Below are positions 7,864-16,566 of a DNA stretch of 64,000 nt, one piece after another (within the stretch, counting starts at the first letter, position 1; each line of letters begins with the position of its first letter). The translations under genes were made by a program, and so were the position numbers. The notes under the pieces were generated by a model. It did not search any database. It was not told the DNA's origin and saw only the letters and a list, made by a program, of their open reading frames with translations. Source of the DNA: Anaerotruncus sp. G3(2012). Its GTDB lineage: Bacteria; Bacillota; Clostridia; Oscillospirales; Ruminococcaceae. The stretch covers positions 289,538-353,537 of the forward strand of contig NZ_KE159657.1 of assembly GCF_000403395.2 (NCBI RefSeq). Direction: 5' to 3'.

Positions 7864-8201
7864 CCTACGCAGGTTCAGGGCAGGCCCACTGGTTTCGATT
7901 GCGATCCGCCAGCCTGTGGATGCGTTTGTATCGCCTGTTTTGAAAAAACCAACAAAAAACTCTGGCATCTTTCGGTGATTTATGGTATCATAGTCATTAG
8001 AACAGATCGGACGCCGGGTTATGGTGAGAACAGCAGGTGTACTTCTGACCGTTCCCGCCCCATTGGCCAATGAGGCCAGTTGCTTTTCAATCACGGTATC
8101 CTGTCTGTAACGTGTAAACAGCTGCATGAAGCGCGTCACAAAGGCGTTTGCTGCTATGGTGGAACGATGAGGATCAACAGCAGGAAAAGGGGGATGGCAA
8201 T
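7864..8201 (+). other. non-coding leader region before darA
   Basis: No credible gene. A TATCAT -10-like hexamer lies at 7986-7991 with a weak -35 (TGGCAT, 17 bp upstream), which would give a leader of about 200 nt. The leader contains a GGCCAATGAGGCC dyad near 8066. I do not recognise a riboswitch class in it. Confidence 0.4.
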
Positions 8202-8525
8202 ATGAAACTGATTTTTGCGATCGTATCCAATGACGACAGCTCGAGGGTTTCCAAAGAGCTGACCAAGAACAGGTTCTCGGTGACAAGGCTGGCCACAACC
8301 GGTGGCTTTTTGATGGCGGGAAATACCACATTCCTGATCGGTACAGATGATGACAAGGTGGATGAAGTGATCTCGATTATCGGAAAGCACTCCAAAAAAC
8401 GAACCCAGATGGTACCGTCCTCCGCGTCCTATGGGGTGGGGATGTACACCTCGTTCCCGGTGGAGGTGCAGGTCGGCGGCGCGACCATCTTTGTCACCAA
8501 CATCGAGCGGTTTGAGAAACTCTGA
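8202..8525 (+). CDS. darA: cyclic-di-AMP receptor DarA (PII-like, DUF970)
   Basis: 107-residue PII-like cytoplasmic protein (YaaQ/PstA), which binds c-di-AMP as a trimer in Firmicutes. It begins MKLIFAIVSNDD and has RLATTGGFLMAGNTTFLIG and the C-terminal VGGATIFVTNIERFEKL typical of the family; its length matches (about 109 aa). ATG 8202 has AAAGGGGG nine bases upstream and replaces an open-frame start at 8148 lacking a ribosome site. The stop overlaps the start of holB (TGATG), so they are translationally coupled. The darA-holB-ricT order is conserved in Firmicutes. Confidence 0.95.
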   Translation: MKLIFAIVSNDDSSRVSKELTKNRFSVTRLATTGGFLMAGNTTFLIGTDDDKVDEVISIIGKHSKKRTQMVPSSASYGVGMYTSFPVEVQVGGATIFVTNIERFEKL

Positions 8526-9493
8526 TGTCAGGTCTGCTTTATAACCGCAAAGCTTCCGCTGCGCTCGCCAGCCTTGGGGCCGGCGGGCGTTTGCCGCATG
8601 CAATCCTGCTCGAAGGCCCCGCCGGTTCGGGAAAGCACCTCGCGGCGGAAATCATCGCCCGATATGCGCTCTGCACCGCCCAGGAAAAGCCGTGTGGGCA
8701 GTGCGCCGGGTGTGTGAAGGTTGGGAAGCGGGTCCATCCCGATGTGCGGTACTATGGGGTGCCCGAAGGGAAGAAGGAATTTCCGATCGACCTTGTGCGG
8801 GAGATCCGGCAGGACGCATATATTGCACCAAACGAGGGTACCTGTAAAATATACATCCTAGAGCAGGCGCACGCGATGAATGCCGCCGCCCAGAACGCCC
8901 TGCTCAAAAGCATCGAGGAACCGCCCCCGCATGCGCGGTTTGTGCTGCTCTGCGAGAACCGTTCGATGCTGCTGCCGACCATTCTTTCCCGGGTGACAGC
9001 GATCGAGCTGGAGGTTCCGTCGGTCGAACAGTGCGCGCAGGCGCTTGAAACGCTCGCCCCCGATGCCCCGGAGGAGGAACGGCGGGCCGCCGCTGCGGGA
9101 GCGGGCGGGAATATCGGGCGGGCGCTCGAGCTGCTTGGCTCGGCGAAACCGTCGAAAGCGGCAGCGGATGCGCGCCAGCTGCGGGAGATCCTGGTTTTCG
9201 GGGACCGTTATCAGGCGCTGAAAATCCTGGCAGCTTATGACAAGGACCGGCAGAGCCTGCTTGACCTGCTCCCGCTTTTGGAAGAGGGATTTGCACAGGC
9301 CGCGCTGGCCCGCTACCGTCGTCCGGCCGCAGGAGGGCAGGAAGAACGCCTGACCAACCGCCTGACCTGTGAACAGGCGATCTGTGCGGCTGAAGCAGCG
9401 GCACAGGCTGCGGAACAGGCGCGGCGGAATGTCAGCGTCCCGTTGCTCTGCGCCTGTATGGTCGAACGGATCAAGGCTGCGGTCGGCGGGTGA
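8525..9493 (+). CDS. holB: DNA polymerase III delta-prime subunit
   Basis: 322-residue AAA+ clamp-loader subunit. The P-loop region reads EGPAGSGKH near residues 33-41, with His after the Lys instead of Thr/Ser, consistent with delta-prime proteins that do not hydrolyse ATP. A zinc module CGQCAGC follows, with an upstream Cys, near 50-64. The LLKSIEEPP segment near 125 is a hallmark of HolB/DnaX relatives. It acts in loading the beta clamp at the replication fork. It overlaps darA by one base and is followed by ricT after 90 bp. Confidence 0.94.
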   Translation: MSGLLYNRKASAALASLGAGGRLPHAILLEGPAGSGKHLAAEIIARYALCTAQEKPCGQCAGCVKVGKRVHPDVRYYGVPEGKKEFPIDLVREIRQDAYIAPNEGTCKIYILEQAHAMNAAAQNALLKSIEEPPPHARFVLLCENRSMLLPTILSRVTAIELEVPSVEQCAQALETLAPDAPEEERRAAAAGAGGNIGRALELLGSAKPSKAAADARQLREILVFGDRYQALKILAAYDKDRQSLLDLLPLLEEGFAQAALARYRRPAAGGQEERLTNRLTCEQAICAAEAAAQAAEQARRNVSVPLLCACMVERIKAAVGG

Positions 9494-9583
9494 CAGGAGC
9501 CGGGATATATTTTTTGGCAGGAGGGAAAGCCCTCTGCCAAAGATATGAAACAGATAAATTTATCATTGGGTTGGGGGAGCTTT

Positions 9584-10462
9584 ATGGCTGAGATAATCGG
9601 AGTCAGGTTCAAAAGCGCGGGAAAGGTGTACTATTTTGACCCAGCGGACCTGCAGTTTTCAAGAGGGGACCGCGTGATTGTTGAGACAGCGCGCGGAATC
9701 GAATGCGGAGAGGTTGCGATGGACAACCGCAAGATCAGCGACGAAGAGGTGGTCAAGCCCCTCAAGCAGGTGATTCGTGCGGCGACTGAATCCGACCTGA
9801 AACGGGTGCGGGATAACGCGGCCCGCGAAAAACAGGCGTTTGAGATCTGCAACGAGAAGATTGCGAAGCATAAACTCAAGATGAAGCTGGTGGATGTCGA
9901 GTTCACCTTTGACAACAACAAAATCCTGTTCTATTTCACCGCAGACGGGCGGGTCGATTTCCGTGAGCTGGTCAAGGACCTCGCTTCGGTCTTTCGCACC
10001 CGCATTGAGCTGCGGCAGATCGGGGTGCGCGACGAAGCAAAGATGCTCGGCGGGCTTGGCATCTGTGGGCGGGAGTTCTGCTGTTCCTCGTTTTTGGGGG
10101 AGTTCCAGCCGGTTTCGATCAAGATGGCAAAAGAGCAGGGGTTGTCTCTGAACCCGACCAAGATTTCCGGCACCTGCGGGCGGCTGATGTGCTGTCTGAA
10201 ATATGAGCAGGATGCCTATGAGGAGCTGCTCCACTCCACACCAAGGGTGGGGTCAACCGTCCGCACCAAGGATGGCCGGGGCATCGTAACCGAGGTCAAT
10301 CTCCTGACCGGGATGCTCAAGGTCGCGTCAGAGAAGGATCAGGCTGCGACAAAATATTACAACAAGAGCGAGGTCAAACTGGTGCGGGGCGACCGGCCTG
10401 CCCGGGAGGGAACGGATGAAGAGCCTGCGCAGGAGCATAGACGTCCCGACCGGAAAAAATGA
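9584..10462 (+). CDS. ricT: RicT/YaaT, PSP1-domain Fe-S protein of the Y-complex
   Basis: 292 residues. PSP1 core with FDPADLQFSRGDRVIVETARG near residue 18, then a Cys-rich motif GLGICGREFCC...GTCGRLMCC near residues 160-205 that ligates Fe-S clusters in characterised RicT. Known role: with RicA and RicF it promotes RNase Y-dependent mRNA maturation and development in Bacillus. ATG 9584 follows GGGGGAG at 9574; the longer open frame from 9545 is not needed. Its place after holB is conserved. A ferredoxin gene follows, which may be functionally relevant. The acidic/basic C-terminus is probably disordered. Confidence 0.93.
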   Translation: MAEIIGVRFKSAGKVYYFDPADLQFSRGDRVIVETARGIECGEVAMDNRKISDEEVVKPLKQVIRAATESDLKRVRDNAAREKQAFEICNEKIAKHKLKMKLVDVEFTFDNNKILFYFTADGRVDFRELVKDLASVFRTRIELRQIGVRDEAKMLGGLGICGREFCCSSFLGEFQPVSIKMAKEQGLSLNPTKISGTCGRLMCCLKYEQDAYEELLHSTPRVGSTVRTKDGRGIVTEVNLLTGMLKVASEKDQAATKYYNKSEVKLVRGDRPAREGTDEEPAQEHRRPDRKK

Positions 10463-10518
10463 CGGTCTATCCAGAGAAAAAACGGACAGATTCCCAGAAA
10501 AAAATTACAGTCTGCCAC

Positions 10519-10546
10519 TTGTTTTTTTCAAAAGCTGTGGTAAAAT
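10519..10546 (+). promoter_or_regulatory. promoter for ferredoxin
   Basis: TTGTTT (10519-10524) and TAAAAT (10541-10546), 16 bp apart, about 90 bp before the ferredoxin start. Confidence 0.55.
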
Positions 10547-10638
10547 ACTAAGTAGATATAATGGCGGTTGCGCTGTTGTATTGTCTGCCGTACAGGCGGG
10601 CTTTCCTGTAAACAAATTTTTTAATGGAGGTGTTCCCC

Positions 10639-10809
10639 ATGGCATATGCAATTTCTGACGAGTGCATCTCTTGCGGCAGCTGCAAAGATGTTTGCCCGGT
10701 TGGCGCTATCTCTGAGGGCGATGGCAAATACGAGATCGACGCTTCGGCTTGCATCGACTGCGGTTCCTGCGCTGGCGAGTGCCCGAGCAACGCGATCAAA
10801 CCCGAATAA
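10639..10809 (+). CDS. 2x[4Fe-4S] ferredoxin
   Basis: 56-residue clostridial-type ferredoxin. It has two full cluster motifs, CISCGSCKDVCP and CIDCGSCAGECP, and therefore the internal duplication typical of low-potential electron carriers in anaerobes. The ATG at 10639 is preferred because GGAGG lies eight bases upstream; the ATG at 10624 is inside that ribosome site. It has its own promoter and terminator, so it is a single-gene unit between ricT and the tRNA methyltransferase gene. Physiological partners cannot be told from sequence. Confidence 0.96.
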   Translation: MAYAISDECISCGSCKDVCPVGAISEGDGKYEIDASACIDCGSCAGECPSNAIKPE

Positions 10810-10838
10810 TCGCAAGCTGAGTTCGCTACATAAGGATT

Positions 10839-10867
10839 AAGCCTTCGCTTTGCGGCGAGGGCTTTTT
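10839..10867 (+). terminator. intrinsic terminator of ferredoxin
   Basis: AAGCCTTCGC/GGCGAGGGCTT stem with a short loop, then a T run. Confidence 0.8.
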
Positions 10868-10938
10868 CTGTTTGGCCCTGGGAACAGGAATTGGCGGCCT
10901 GTGAAGCCTTTTTCGAACGTGTTCGGTATTTTATTTAT

Positions 10939-11160
10939 GCAAGGGGGCTTTTTCTCTTGCAAAAAGCCCCCTCTCGCCGCTTCGCGGCAATTCACCCGAA
11001 AAAAGCGCTTCACAGGATAAAGCATTCCGCGCTCATCTCGCGCTAAGAGCCCGCCTTCGGCGGGTTGCGCTCGAAACGCTTCGCTGCGGCTCGCAGTGCG
11101 GAGCGCGTCGGGGGCTCTGCCCCTCGACCCCGCAATTTTTTGAAAAAAATTGAGAAAATA
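10939..11160 (+). repeat. dispersed intergenic repeat, module A, copy 3
   Basis: Same start (AGGGGGCTTTTT hairpin) and the same AATTCACCCGAAAAAAGCGC / CTTCACAGGATAAAG blocks as copy 1, but with a longer interior cassette shared with copy 2 (CATCTCGCGCTAAGAGCCCG through CTCGACCCCGC). It ends in a TTTTTTGAAAAAAATTGAG tail. No gene is present between 10810 and 11403. Confidence 0.85.
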
Positions 11161-11395
11161 AGAAATTCGCCGAGCTTGCCGGGGTGGGGCCTGCGGGGAG
11201 GGGTCGCTGACCCCTAACCCGCAAGACAGCCCGCAGGGGCGTCGCGGCGTATGCCGCGCTTCGGGCTGAAAGCCCGAGAAGCCCCGAGGAAGGCGCTTTG
11301 CGTCTGGAAGTCTGGTCTGGAACCAGACTTCCGCTGTCCCACTGCCCCTCGGCCCCGCAATTTTTTGAAAAAAATTGAGTAAAACTTTAGATGCT
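11161..11395 (+). repeat. dispersed intergenic repeat, module B, copy 2
   Basis: Parallel to 2106-2345: GGGGAGGGGTCGCTGACCCC, GGGGCGTCGCGGCGTATGCC, a GGAAGT...ACTTCC hairpin and a tail ending GTAAAACTTTAG. It ends about ten bases before the next gene, so it forms that gene's immediate upstream region. Confidence 0.75.
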
Positions 11396-11403
11396 GGACA
11401 GGC

Positions 11404-12162
11404 TTGAAGGGATGGATCAAACTGGACGATTTTACATTTGAACCGTTGGCAGAGCACCTGCGCCTGTGCGTCACAGGAACGCACAGATTCGGTACCGACG
11501 CGTTCCTGCTCTCGGATTTCGCCGCTCCCCGCCGTAGAGATACAGTCTGCGACCTCGGGAGCGGCTGTGGGATCATCCCTGCGCTCTGGTTCCGGAACCC
11601 GGAGGACGCACCCAAGCGGGTCTATGCGGTCGAAGTACAGGAACTGGCGGTCACCCAGATGAAGCGTTCCCTACAGGATGGCGGACTGCCGGACAGCCGT
11701 TTTTTTCCAGTACATGCGGACCTGCGGCAGCTCAAGGGCAGGCTTGAAGGTGGATCGTTCGACCTGGTCACCTGTAACCCCCCTTATAAAGCAGTTGGAG
11801 ATGGGATTCTGAGCGGGAGCGATGCGGACAGGATTGCCCGTCACGAAACCCTCTGCGCCTTTGAGGATGTCTGCGACGCTGCCAGCTACCTGTTGAAATT
11901 TGGAGGGCGGCTCTGTGTCTGCCAGCGCCCGGAGCGGCTTGCAGACCTGATCGACGGGATGCGCAGCAGGGGAATGGAGCCGAAACGCCTCCGGTTTGTG
12001 CACCAGCGTCCGGATGCGCCGCCCTGGCTGCTTCTGCTGGAGGGCCGCAAGGGTGGGAAACCGTTTCTGCGGGTCGACCCGCCGCTGCTGATCGAAGGGG
12101 AAGGCGGTTTTTCACAGGAGGTTTTGCGGATTTATAAAAAGGAGCAGAACCATTCTTTATGA
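11404..12162 (+). CDS. tRNA1(Val) A37 N6-methyltransferase family protein (YabB/TrmN6-like)
   Basis: 252-residue SAM-dependent methyltransferase. Motif I is CDLGSGCGIIP near residue 48. The N6-adenine catalytic motif NPPYKAVGDGILSG near residue 122 is typical of the YfiC/TrmN6 group, which modifies A37 in tRNA-Val in E. coli. The start TTG at 11404 is the only reasonable one (MKGWIKLDDFTFEPL follows), though no strong ribosome site is visible because a repeat lies just upstream. It sits before rsmI as in the Bacillus yabB-yabC order. Family good, tRNA target by analogy. Confidence 0.88.
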   Translation: MKGWIKLDDFTFEPLAEHLRLCVTGTHRFGTDAFLLSDFAAPRRRDTVCDLGSGCGIIPALWFRNPEDAPKRVYAVEVQELAVTQMKRSLQDGGLPDSRFFPVHADLRQLKGRLEGGSFDLVTCNPPYKAVGDGILSGSDADRIARHETLCAFEDVCDAASYLLKFGGRLCVCQRPERLADLIDGMRSRGMEPKRLRFVHQRPDAPPWLLLLEGRKGGKPFLRVDPPLLIEGEGGFSQEVLRIYKKEQNHSL

Positions 12163-12229
12163 GCAGGGATATTTTGCCGTCCTGCAAGGCGAAAAACGCA
12201 GGCAATCCTTTGGATAAGGAGAGGGATCT

Positions 12230-13075
12230 ATGAGCAGGCTATATCTGGTTGGAACCCCGATTGGGAATCTGGGTGATCTTTCGCCGCGGGCGGTCGAGGT
12301 GCTGGGCAGCGTAGATTTTATTGCCGCCGAGGACACCCGGGTCACCCTTAAACTGTTGAACCATTTCGGGATCAAAAAACCGCTGGTAAGCTATTATGCG
12401 CATAACCTGCGGGAGCGCGGGCAGGTGATCGTCGCGCGGATTCTGGCGGGGGAACGGTGTGCGATCGTCACGGATGCGGGGATGCCCTGTATCTCCGACC
12501 CGGGGGAAGATCTGGTGCGTCTCTGCGCCGAGGCGGGAGTCCCGGTCGAAGCGGTGCCTGGCCCGAGTGCAGCGGTCACCGCGCTGGCCGTTTCCGGGTT
12601 GCCAACCTCCCGGTTTGCATTCGAGGGTTTTTTGAGCGTCAAACGCAACAGCCGAACCGCGCATCTTGCACAGGTCAAAGACGATCCCCGGACACTGATC
12701 TTTTATGAGGCCCCGCACAAGCTGCTGGCGACCTTGAACGACCTGCTTGAAGCGTTTGGAAACCGGCGGATTTCACTTGCGCGCGAGCTGACCAAGCTGC
12801 ATGAGGAGGTGCGGCGCACCACTTTGTCGGAAGCGGTGGAGTGGTATGCGGAGCATCCGCCAAGAGGGGAGTTTGTACTGGTTGTTGAGGGGGCGCAGGT
12901 GCGGCTGGACGAGCCTCCCACACTGGAAGAGGCAGTCGAGCTGGTGCAGGCGCTGGCGGCGGGCGGGATGTCGCTGTCAGATGCCGCGAAAGAAGCCGCA
13001 CGGCAGACCGGATATAAAAAAGGGGAGCTTTATAAGCATTCACTCAATGTCCCCGTACCAGAACAGGAGGGGTGA
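12230..13075 (+). CDS. rsmI: 16S rRNA C1402 2'-O-methyltransferase
   Basis: 281-residue tetrapyrrole-methylase-fold enzyme. It has the RsmI hallmarks YLVGTPIGNLGDLSPRA at the N-terminus, AAEDTR, VTDAGMPCISDPG near 81 (SAM/active-site region) and PGPSA near 107. It 2'-O-methylates C1402 in the decoding centre. GGATAAGGAGAGG precedes ATG 12230. The next gene starts four bases after its stop, indicating co-transcription. Confidence 0.96.
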   Translation: MSRLYLVGTPIGNLGDLSPRAVEVLGSVDFIAAEDTRVTLKLLNHFGIKKPLVSYYAHNLRERGQVIVARILAGERCAIVTDAGMPCISDPGEDLVRLCAEAGVPVEAVPGPSAAVTALAVSGLPTSRFAFEGFLSVKRNSRTAHLAQVKDDPRTLIFYEAPHKLLATLNDLLEAFGNRRISLARELTKLHEEVRRTTLSEAVEWYAEHPPRGEFVLVVEGAQVRLDEPPTLEEAVELVQALAAGGMSLSDAAKEAARQTGYKKGELYKHSLNVPVPEQEG

Positions 13076-13079
13076 TTCT

Positions 13080-13622
13080 ATGTGCGAGCAGGCATTTTCA
13101 TCCGACGGGTACCTGATCGACCAGTCCAAGACCGGGATGCTTCCTTATGGAAATTACGACTCCTCCTATAACGGCTGCGGCTGGATTGCGGCCTATAACG
13201 CACTGAAGGCGGCAGGACGAACCATCCCGTATGAAACCATCCGGCAGGAACTGCAAAGAAGCCTAATGCTGGGCGGCTTGTTGGGTACCAATATGTTTTA
13301 CCTTTGCTGGTATCTGGGCCGCAAAGGGTTCCATCTGCGAAAGGCATTCACGCTGGCCGGAGCGCAGACGGTTTCGCGCGGTGCGGTTGCGGGGATTGTC
13401 ACCTACTGGACCGGTCGCGGCATCCATTTTGCGGCGTTTACACAGGAGCAGGGGGAGGTCCTGCGCTTTTTCAACGCGGTGATGGGGAAGGAGCGGCATC
13501 TCGCCACAATGGAGCAGTTTTTCCGGGAGCTGGTGCGGTTTCCATTGACCTTTGTGATGGCGCTGGAACCGCTTCCGCGCAGTCGTGCGCGCACTGCGCG
13601 CCGGCGCCTTGGCAGGGGATAA
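13080..13622 (+). CDS. papain-like / C39-like cysteine peptidase-fold protein, function unknown
   Basis: 180 residues. NGCGWIAAYNALKAAG near residues 31-46 looks like the catalytic-Cys helix of C39/papain-like proteins, and GRGIHFAAF near 117 could supply the His. No signal peptide or membrane segment is visible, and the C-terminus is very Arg-rich. ATG 13080 has AGGAGGGG upstream and is chosen over a frame extending into rsmI. It directly follows rsmI and is followed by a terminator. I do not recognise a specific family; the peptidase link is an inference from two short motifs, and it may be a non-catalytic relative. Confidence 0.6.
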   Translation: MCEQAFSSDGYLIDQSKTGMLPYGNYDSSYNGCGWIAAYNALKAAGRTIPYETIRQELQRSLMLGGLLGTNMFYLCWYLGRKGFHLRKAFTLAGAQTVSRGAVAGIVTYWTGRGIHFAAFTQEQGEVLRFFNAVMGKERHLATMEQFFRELVRFPLTFVMALEPLPRSRARTARRRLGRG

Positions 13623-13728
13623 AAAGCAGGATTCACGCAATCGCCGGCATCCCCAGCAGCAGACCTGTTTTCAACCAGCGGGCAGTTGCCCACAAGCATA
13701 CTTGCTAATATCCCATCATGTGAAACGG

Positions 13729-13750
13729 AGCCGCCTTCGGTGGCTTTTTT
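13729..13750 (+). terminator. intrinsic terminator of the rsmI unit
   Basis: AGCCGCC/GGTGGCT stem with a TTC loop and a run of six T, about 105 bases after the preceding stop. Confidence 0.8.
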
Positions 13751-14083
13751 CGCAGGCTTCACAAGAATCGTTTGCTTCTATGCGCTATGACTCCTTCAAC
13801 AGGCCGGAGAAAGTTTGCAGAATCTGAAAAATGGGTGGATGCATTTGCATCTGCTCTTTTTTATGGCCCGCCAGCGCGCGCTCTATGGAACCCGAAAGCA
13901 AGGGCGTCAGCAGAAGCCCTCGAAGCGAGAACGCCGCAGTCTTGAAAAGGATCGTTCTGTTTTTCAAACAGCACCGATACCCTCCAGGAAAGGGAGGATC
14001 ATTTTTCATACTGTTCTCCACCCTTTTTTGCCCTTATAATGGAAAAGCAGAAAAGCCTTTTACAAGGAAGAAGGAGTGGCGGT
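13751..14083 (+). other. intergenic region before the glycolysis pair
   Basis: No supported gene. A small GATGCA/TGCATC hairpin followed by CTCTTTTTT (about 13836-13862) may be a second terminator. TTATAAT near 14033 could be a -10 for the downstream gene. The reading frames here have no ribosome sites and look random. Confidence 0.4.
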
Positions 14084-15262
14084 ATGTCAGGAAATATGGT
14101 AATCATACATGGCGGCGGGCCGACCGCCGTCATCAACGCATCGCTTTATGGAGCGGTTGAGGAGGCGAAAAAACATCCCGAGGTGGGGAGAATCTATGCG
14201 GCAATCGGGGGGACAGGCGGCTTGCTGCACAAAAAGCTGCTTGATCTGCGGGAAATCCCGCAGGAAGAACTGGACCTGTTGCTGACCAGCCCGGCCTCTG
14301 CGATCGGGACTTCCCGCGATCACCTCGAGCCGGAGGATTATGCGGCGATGGTACCGGTATTTGAAGAATTCGGTATCCGATATGTCCTGCTCAACGGCGG
14401 GAACGGTACAATGGACACCTGCTCAAGGATTTACGAACAGTGCTGTGCGCATGGAATCTCGGTGATGGGGATTCCCAAGACGATGGACAATGACATCGCG
14501 GTGACCGACCACAGCCCCGGATTTGGGAGCGCGGCGCGCTATATGGCGGTTTCGACCGCAGAGGTCTGTGCAGATGTGCGCGGCTTGCCGATCCATATTG
14601 TGGTGATTGAGGCGCTTGGACGGAACGCCGGATGGGTAACCGCGTCTTCCGCGCTCGCCGCCGATTGCGGCGTGGGTGGTCCGGACCTGATTTATCTGCC
14701 TGAGCGGGCGTTCGACGAAGCGGCGTTCCTGCGGGACGTACAGGAGCTGATCGACCGGAAGGGCTGCGGCGTGGTGGTCGCGAGCGAAGGGCTGCACGAT
14801 GCGGACGGCAAACCGATCGTGGAACCGGTATTTCAGGTGGGACGCGCGGTCTATTTTGGGGATGTCAGCTCCCATCTTGCCAACCTCATCACCAAAAAGC
14901 TGGGATATAAAGCGCGCAGCGAAAAACCCGGACTTCTTGGACGTGCTTCGATTGCCCTGCAATCCGCCTGTGACCGGGAAGAGGCGGTGCTGGCGGGAAA
15001 ACTCGCCGCCGAAGCTGTGGTACGTGGGGAGAGCGGAAAGATGGTCGGATTCCGGCGGCTCGAGGGGGAGCCTTACCGGATCGAGCCGATGATGATCGAG
15101 ATTGAACAGGTGATGCTTCACGAAAAAGGGATGCCGGATTCGTTCATCAACGAGGCGGGCAACGGGGTGACCCAGGCATTTCTCGACTGGTGCCGTCCGC
15201 TTCTGGGAGGGCCGCTGCCGCGACTCATCAGTTTCACCGGTCGTGAGGAGGTGCGCTCATGA
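14084..15262 (+). CDS. pfp: pyrophosphate-type 6-phosphofructokinase
   Basis: 392-residue phosphofructokinase. It has GGGPTAVINAS at the N-terminus, NGGNGTMDT near residue 108 where ATP-PFKs have GGDGT, GIPKTMDNDI near 138 with the catalytic-loop Lys/Asp characteristic of PPi-linked enzymes, and GFGSAARY. It phosphorylates fructose 6-phosphate, most likely with PPi, reversibly in glycolysis. ATG 14084 is preceded by AAGGAGTGG; an upstream ATG at 14039 lacks a site. It overlaps the next gene by ATGA. Donor preference is inferred from motif; ATP use cannot be excluded. Confidence 0.88.
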   Translation: MSGNMVIIHGGGPTAVINASLYGAVEEAKKHPEVGRIYAAIGGTGGLLHKKLLDLREIPQEELDLLLTSPASAIGTSRDHLEPEDYAAMVPVFEEFGIRYVLLNGGNGTMDTCSRIYEQCCAHGISVMGIPKTMDNDIAVTDHSPGFGSAARYMAVSTAEVCADVRGLPIHIVVIEALGRNAGWVTASSALAADCGVGGPDLIYLPERAFDEAAFLRDVQELIDRKGCGVVVASEGLHDADGKPIVEPVFQVGRAVYFGDVSSHLANLITKKLGYKARSEKPGLLGRASIALQSACDREEAVLAGKLAAEAVVRGESGKMVGFRRLEGEPYRIEPMMIEIEQVMLHEKGMPDSFINEAGNGVTQAFLDWCRPLLGGPLPRLISFTGREEVRS

Positions 15263-16530
15263 GCAGATTGGTGCTGGACACCGCTTCCGCACAGACATTT
15301 TTAGAGCCGGATGCGCTCAGGCGGGAACAGGGGCGTGCGCAGGCATTTTATCGGGACCTGGTAGAGGCCCCGGATCCTGCGGGGGTAAAGGGCTGGGTTT
15401 CCTGTCAGGAGTCGGCGGTTCAGCTCGATCTTATCCGCAGAAAAGGCGCTGAAATCTGTGAAAAGGCGGATGTTTTTGTGCTGGTGGGGGTCGGCGGCTC
15501 CAACCAGGCGGCGCGGGCGGTGATCGAGTCGATCCGGTCGGCACACAAGGACGCGCCTGAAATCCTCTATGCGGGCAACACCTTTTCGCCCTATGAGATC
15601 GGGCGCATCCTCGATGCAACGGCGGGCCGGAGTGTTTACATCAATGTGATCGCCAAAAATTTTGAAACGCTGGAGCCGGGAAGCCATTTCCGGGTCCTGC
15701 GGCAGCGGATGCAGGAGCGGTATTCCCGGGAAGAGATGGCGCGCCGGGTGGTGCTGACCGGGACCTATGGTTCCCGCCTTGAGGAGATCGCCCAGGAGAA
15801 CGGGTACACTTTCCTTTCGTTCCCCGAACGGATTGGCGGCAGATATTCGGCGTTCAGCCCGGTCGGGCTGCTGCCCCTCGCGGCGATGGGTCTGGATATT
15901 GACGCCTATCTGGAGGGAGGCAGGCAGATGCAGGAGCGTCTGCGGGCGGAGGATGGCGGGATTGCTGCGGAATATGCCGCGGTGCGCAGCCTGCTTTACC
16001 AGAAAGGCTTCGACATTGAGATGCTGGCTTCGTTCGAACCGCGCCTGAGCTGGTTTTCGAGATGGTGGTGGCAGCTGTTCGGCGAGAGCGAGGGCAAGCA
16101 GAAAAAGGGCATCTTCCCAGCGAGTGCGATCTATTCGGAAGACTTGCACTCGATCGGGCAGTATATGCAGGACGGACGCAGAAATCTGATCGAGACCTTT
16201 TTGAGCGTTGAGGACCCGGGCGCTTCGGTCCGGATCGCTCCTGACCCTGCATTTGGCGATCGGTTCGACTATCTGGATGGGATGGATTTTGCGGAGATCA
16301 ACCGCGCGGCAGAGGATGCGACCATCCGCGCACATACGCAGGGCGGGGTACCCTGCATCCGTCTGACCGCCGACCGGCTGGATGAGGATGCATTTGGGCA
16401 GCTTTACGGTTTCTTCATGGCAGCGTGCGCGGTTTCCGGGCGTCTGCTTGGGGTGGACCCGTTCGACCAGGAAGGGGTCGAAGCCTACAAGCGGCTGATG
16501 TTCCACACCCTTGGAAAACCAAACGTATGA
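15259..16530 (+). CDS. pgi: glucose-6-phosphate isomerase
   Basis: 423-residue SIS-fold isomerase interconverting glucose 6-phosphate and fructose 6-phosphate. Key stretches: VGVGGSNQAARA near residue 77, RIGGRYSAFSPVGLLP near 195 and SAIYSEDLHSIGQYMQDG near 290, which holds the conserved His of this family. Length is typical of short bacterial Pgi. It is translationally coupled to the preceding phosphofructokinase by an ATGA overlap, so the two consecutive upper-glycolysis steps are made together. Confidence 0.94.
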   Translation: MSRLVLDTASAQTFLEPDALRREQGRAQAFYRDLVEAPDPAGVKGWVSCQESAVQLDLIRRKGAEICEKADVFVLVGVGGSNQAARAVIESIRSAHKDAPEILYAGNTFSPYEIGRILDATAGRSVYINVIAKNFETLEPGSHFRVLRQRMQERYSREEMARRVVLTGTYGSRLEEIAQENGYTFLSFPERIGGRYSAFSPVGLLPLAAMGLDIDAYLEGGRQMQERLRAEDGGIAAEYAAVRSLLYQKGFDIEMLASFEPRLSWFSRWWWQLFGESEGKQKKGIFPASAIYSEDLHSIGQYMQDGRRNLIETFLSVEDPGASVRIAPDPAFGDRFDYLDGMDFAEINRAAEDATIRAHTQGGVPCIRLTADRLDEDAFGQLYGFFMAACAVSGRLLGVDPFDQEGVEAYKRLMFHTLGKPNV

Positions 16531-16566
16531 TGTAAAATGTTGTACAAAACATCCAAAAAGGGATAT

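Noticed and set aside
13785..14021. A 78-residue minus-strand frame before the phosphofructokinase gene
   Set aside because: No ribosome site or recognisable motif; overlaps terminator-like and promoter-like sequence of the plus strand.
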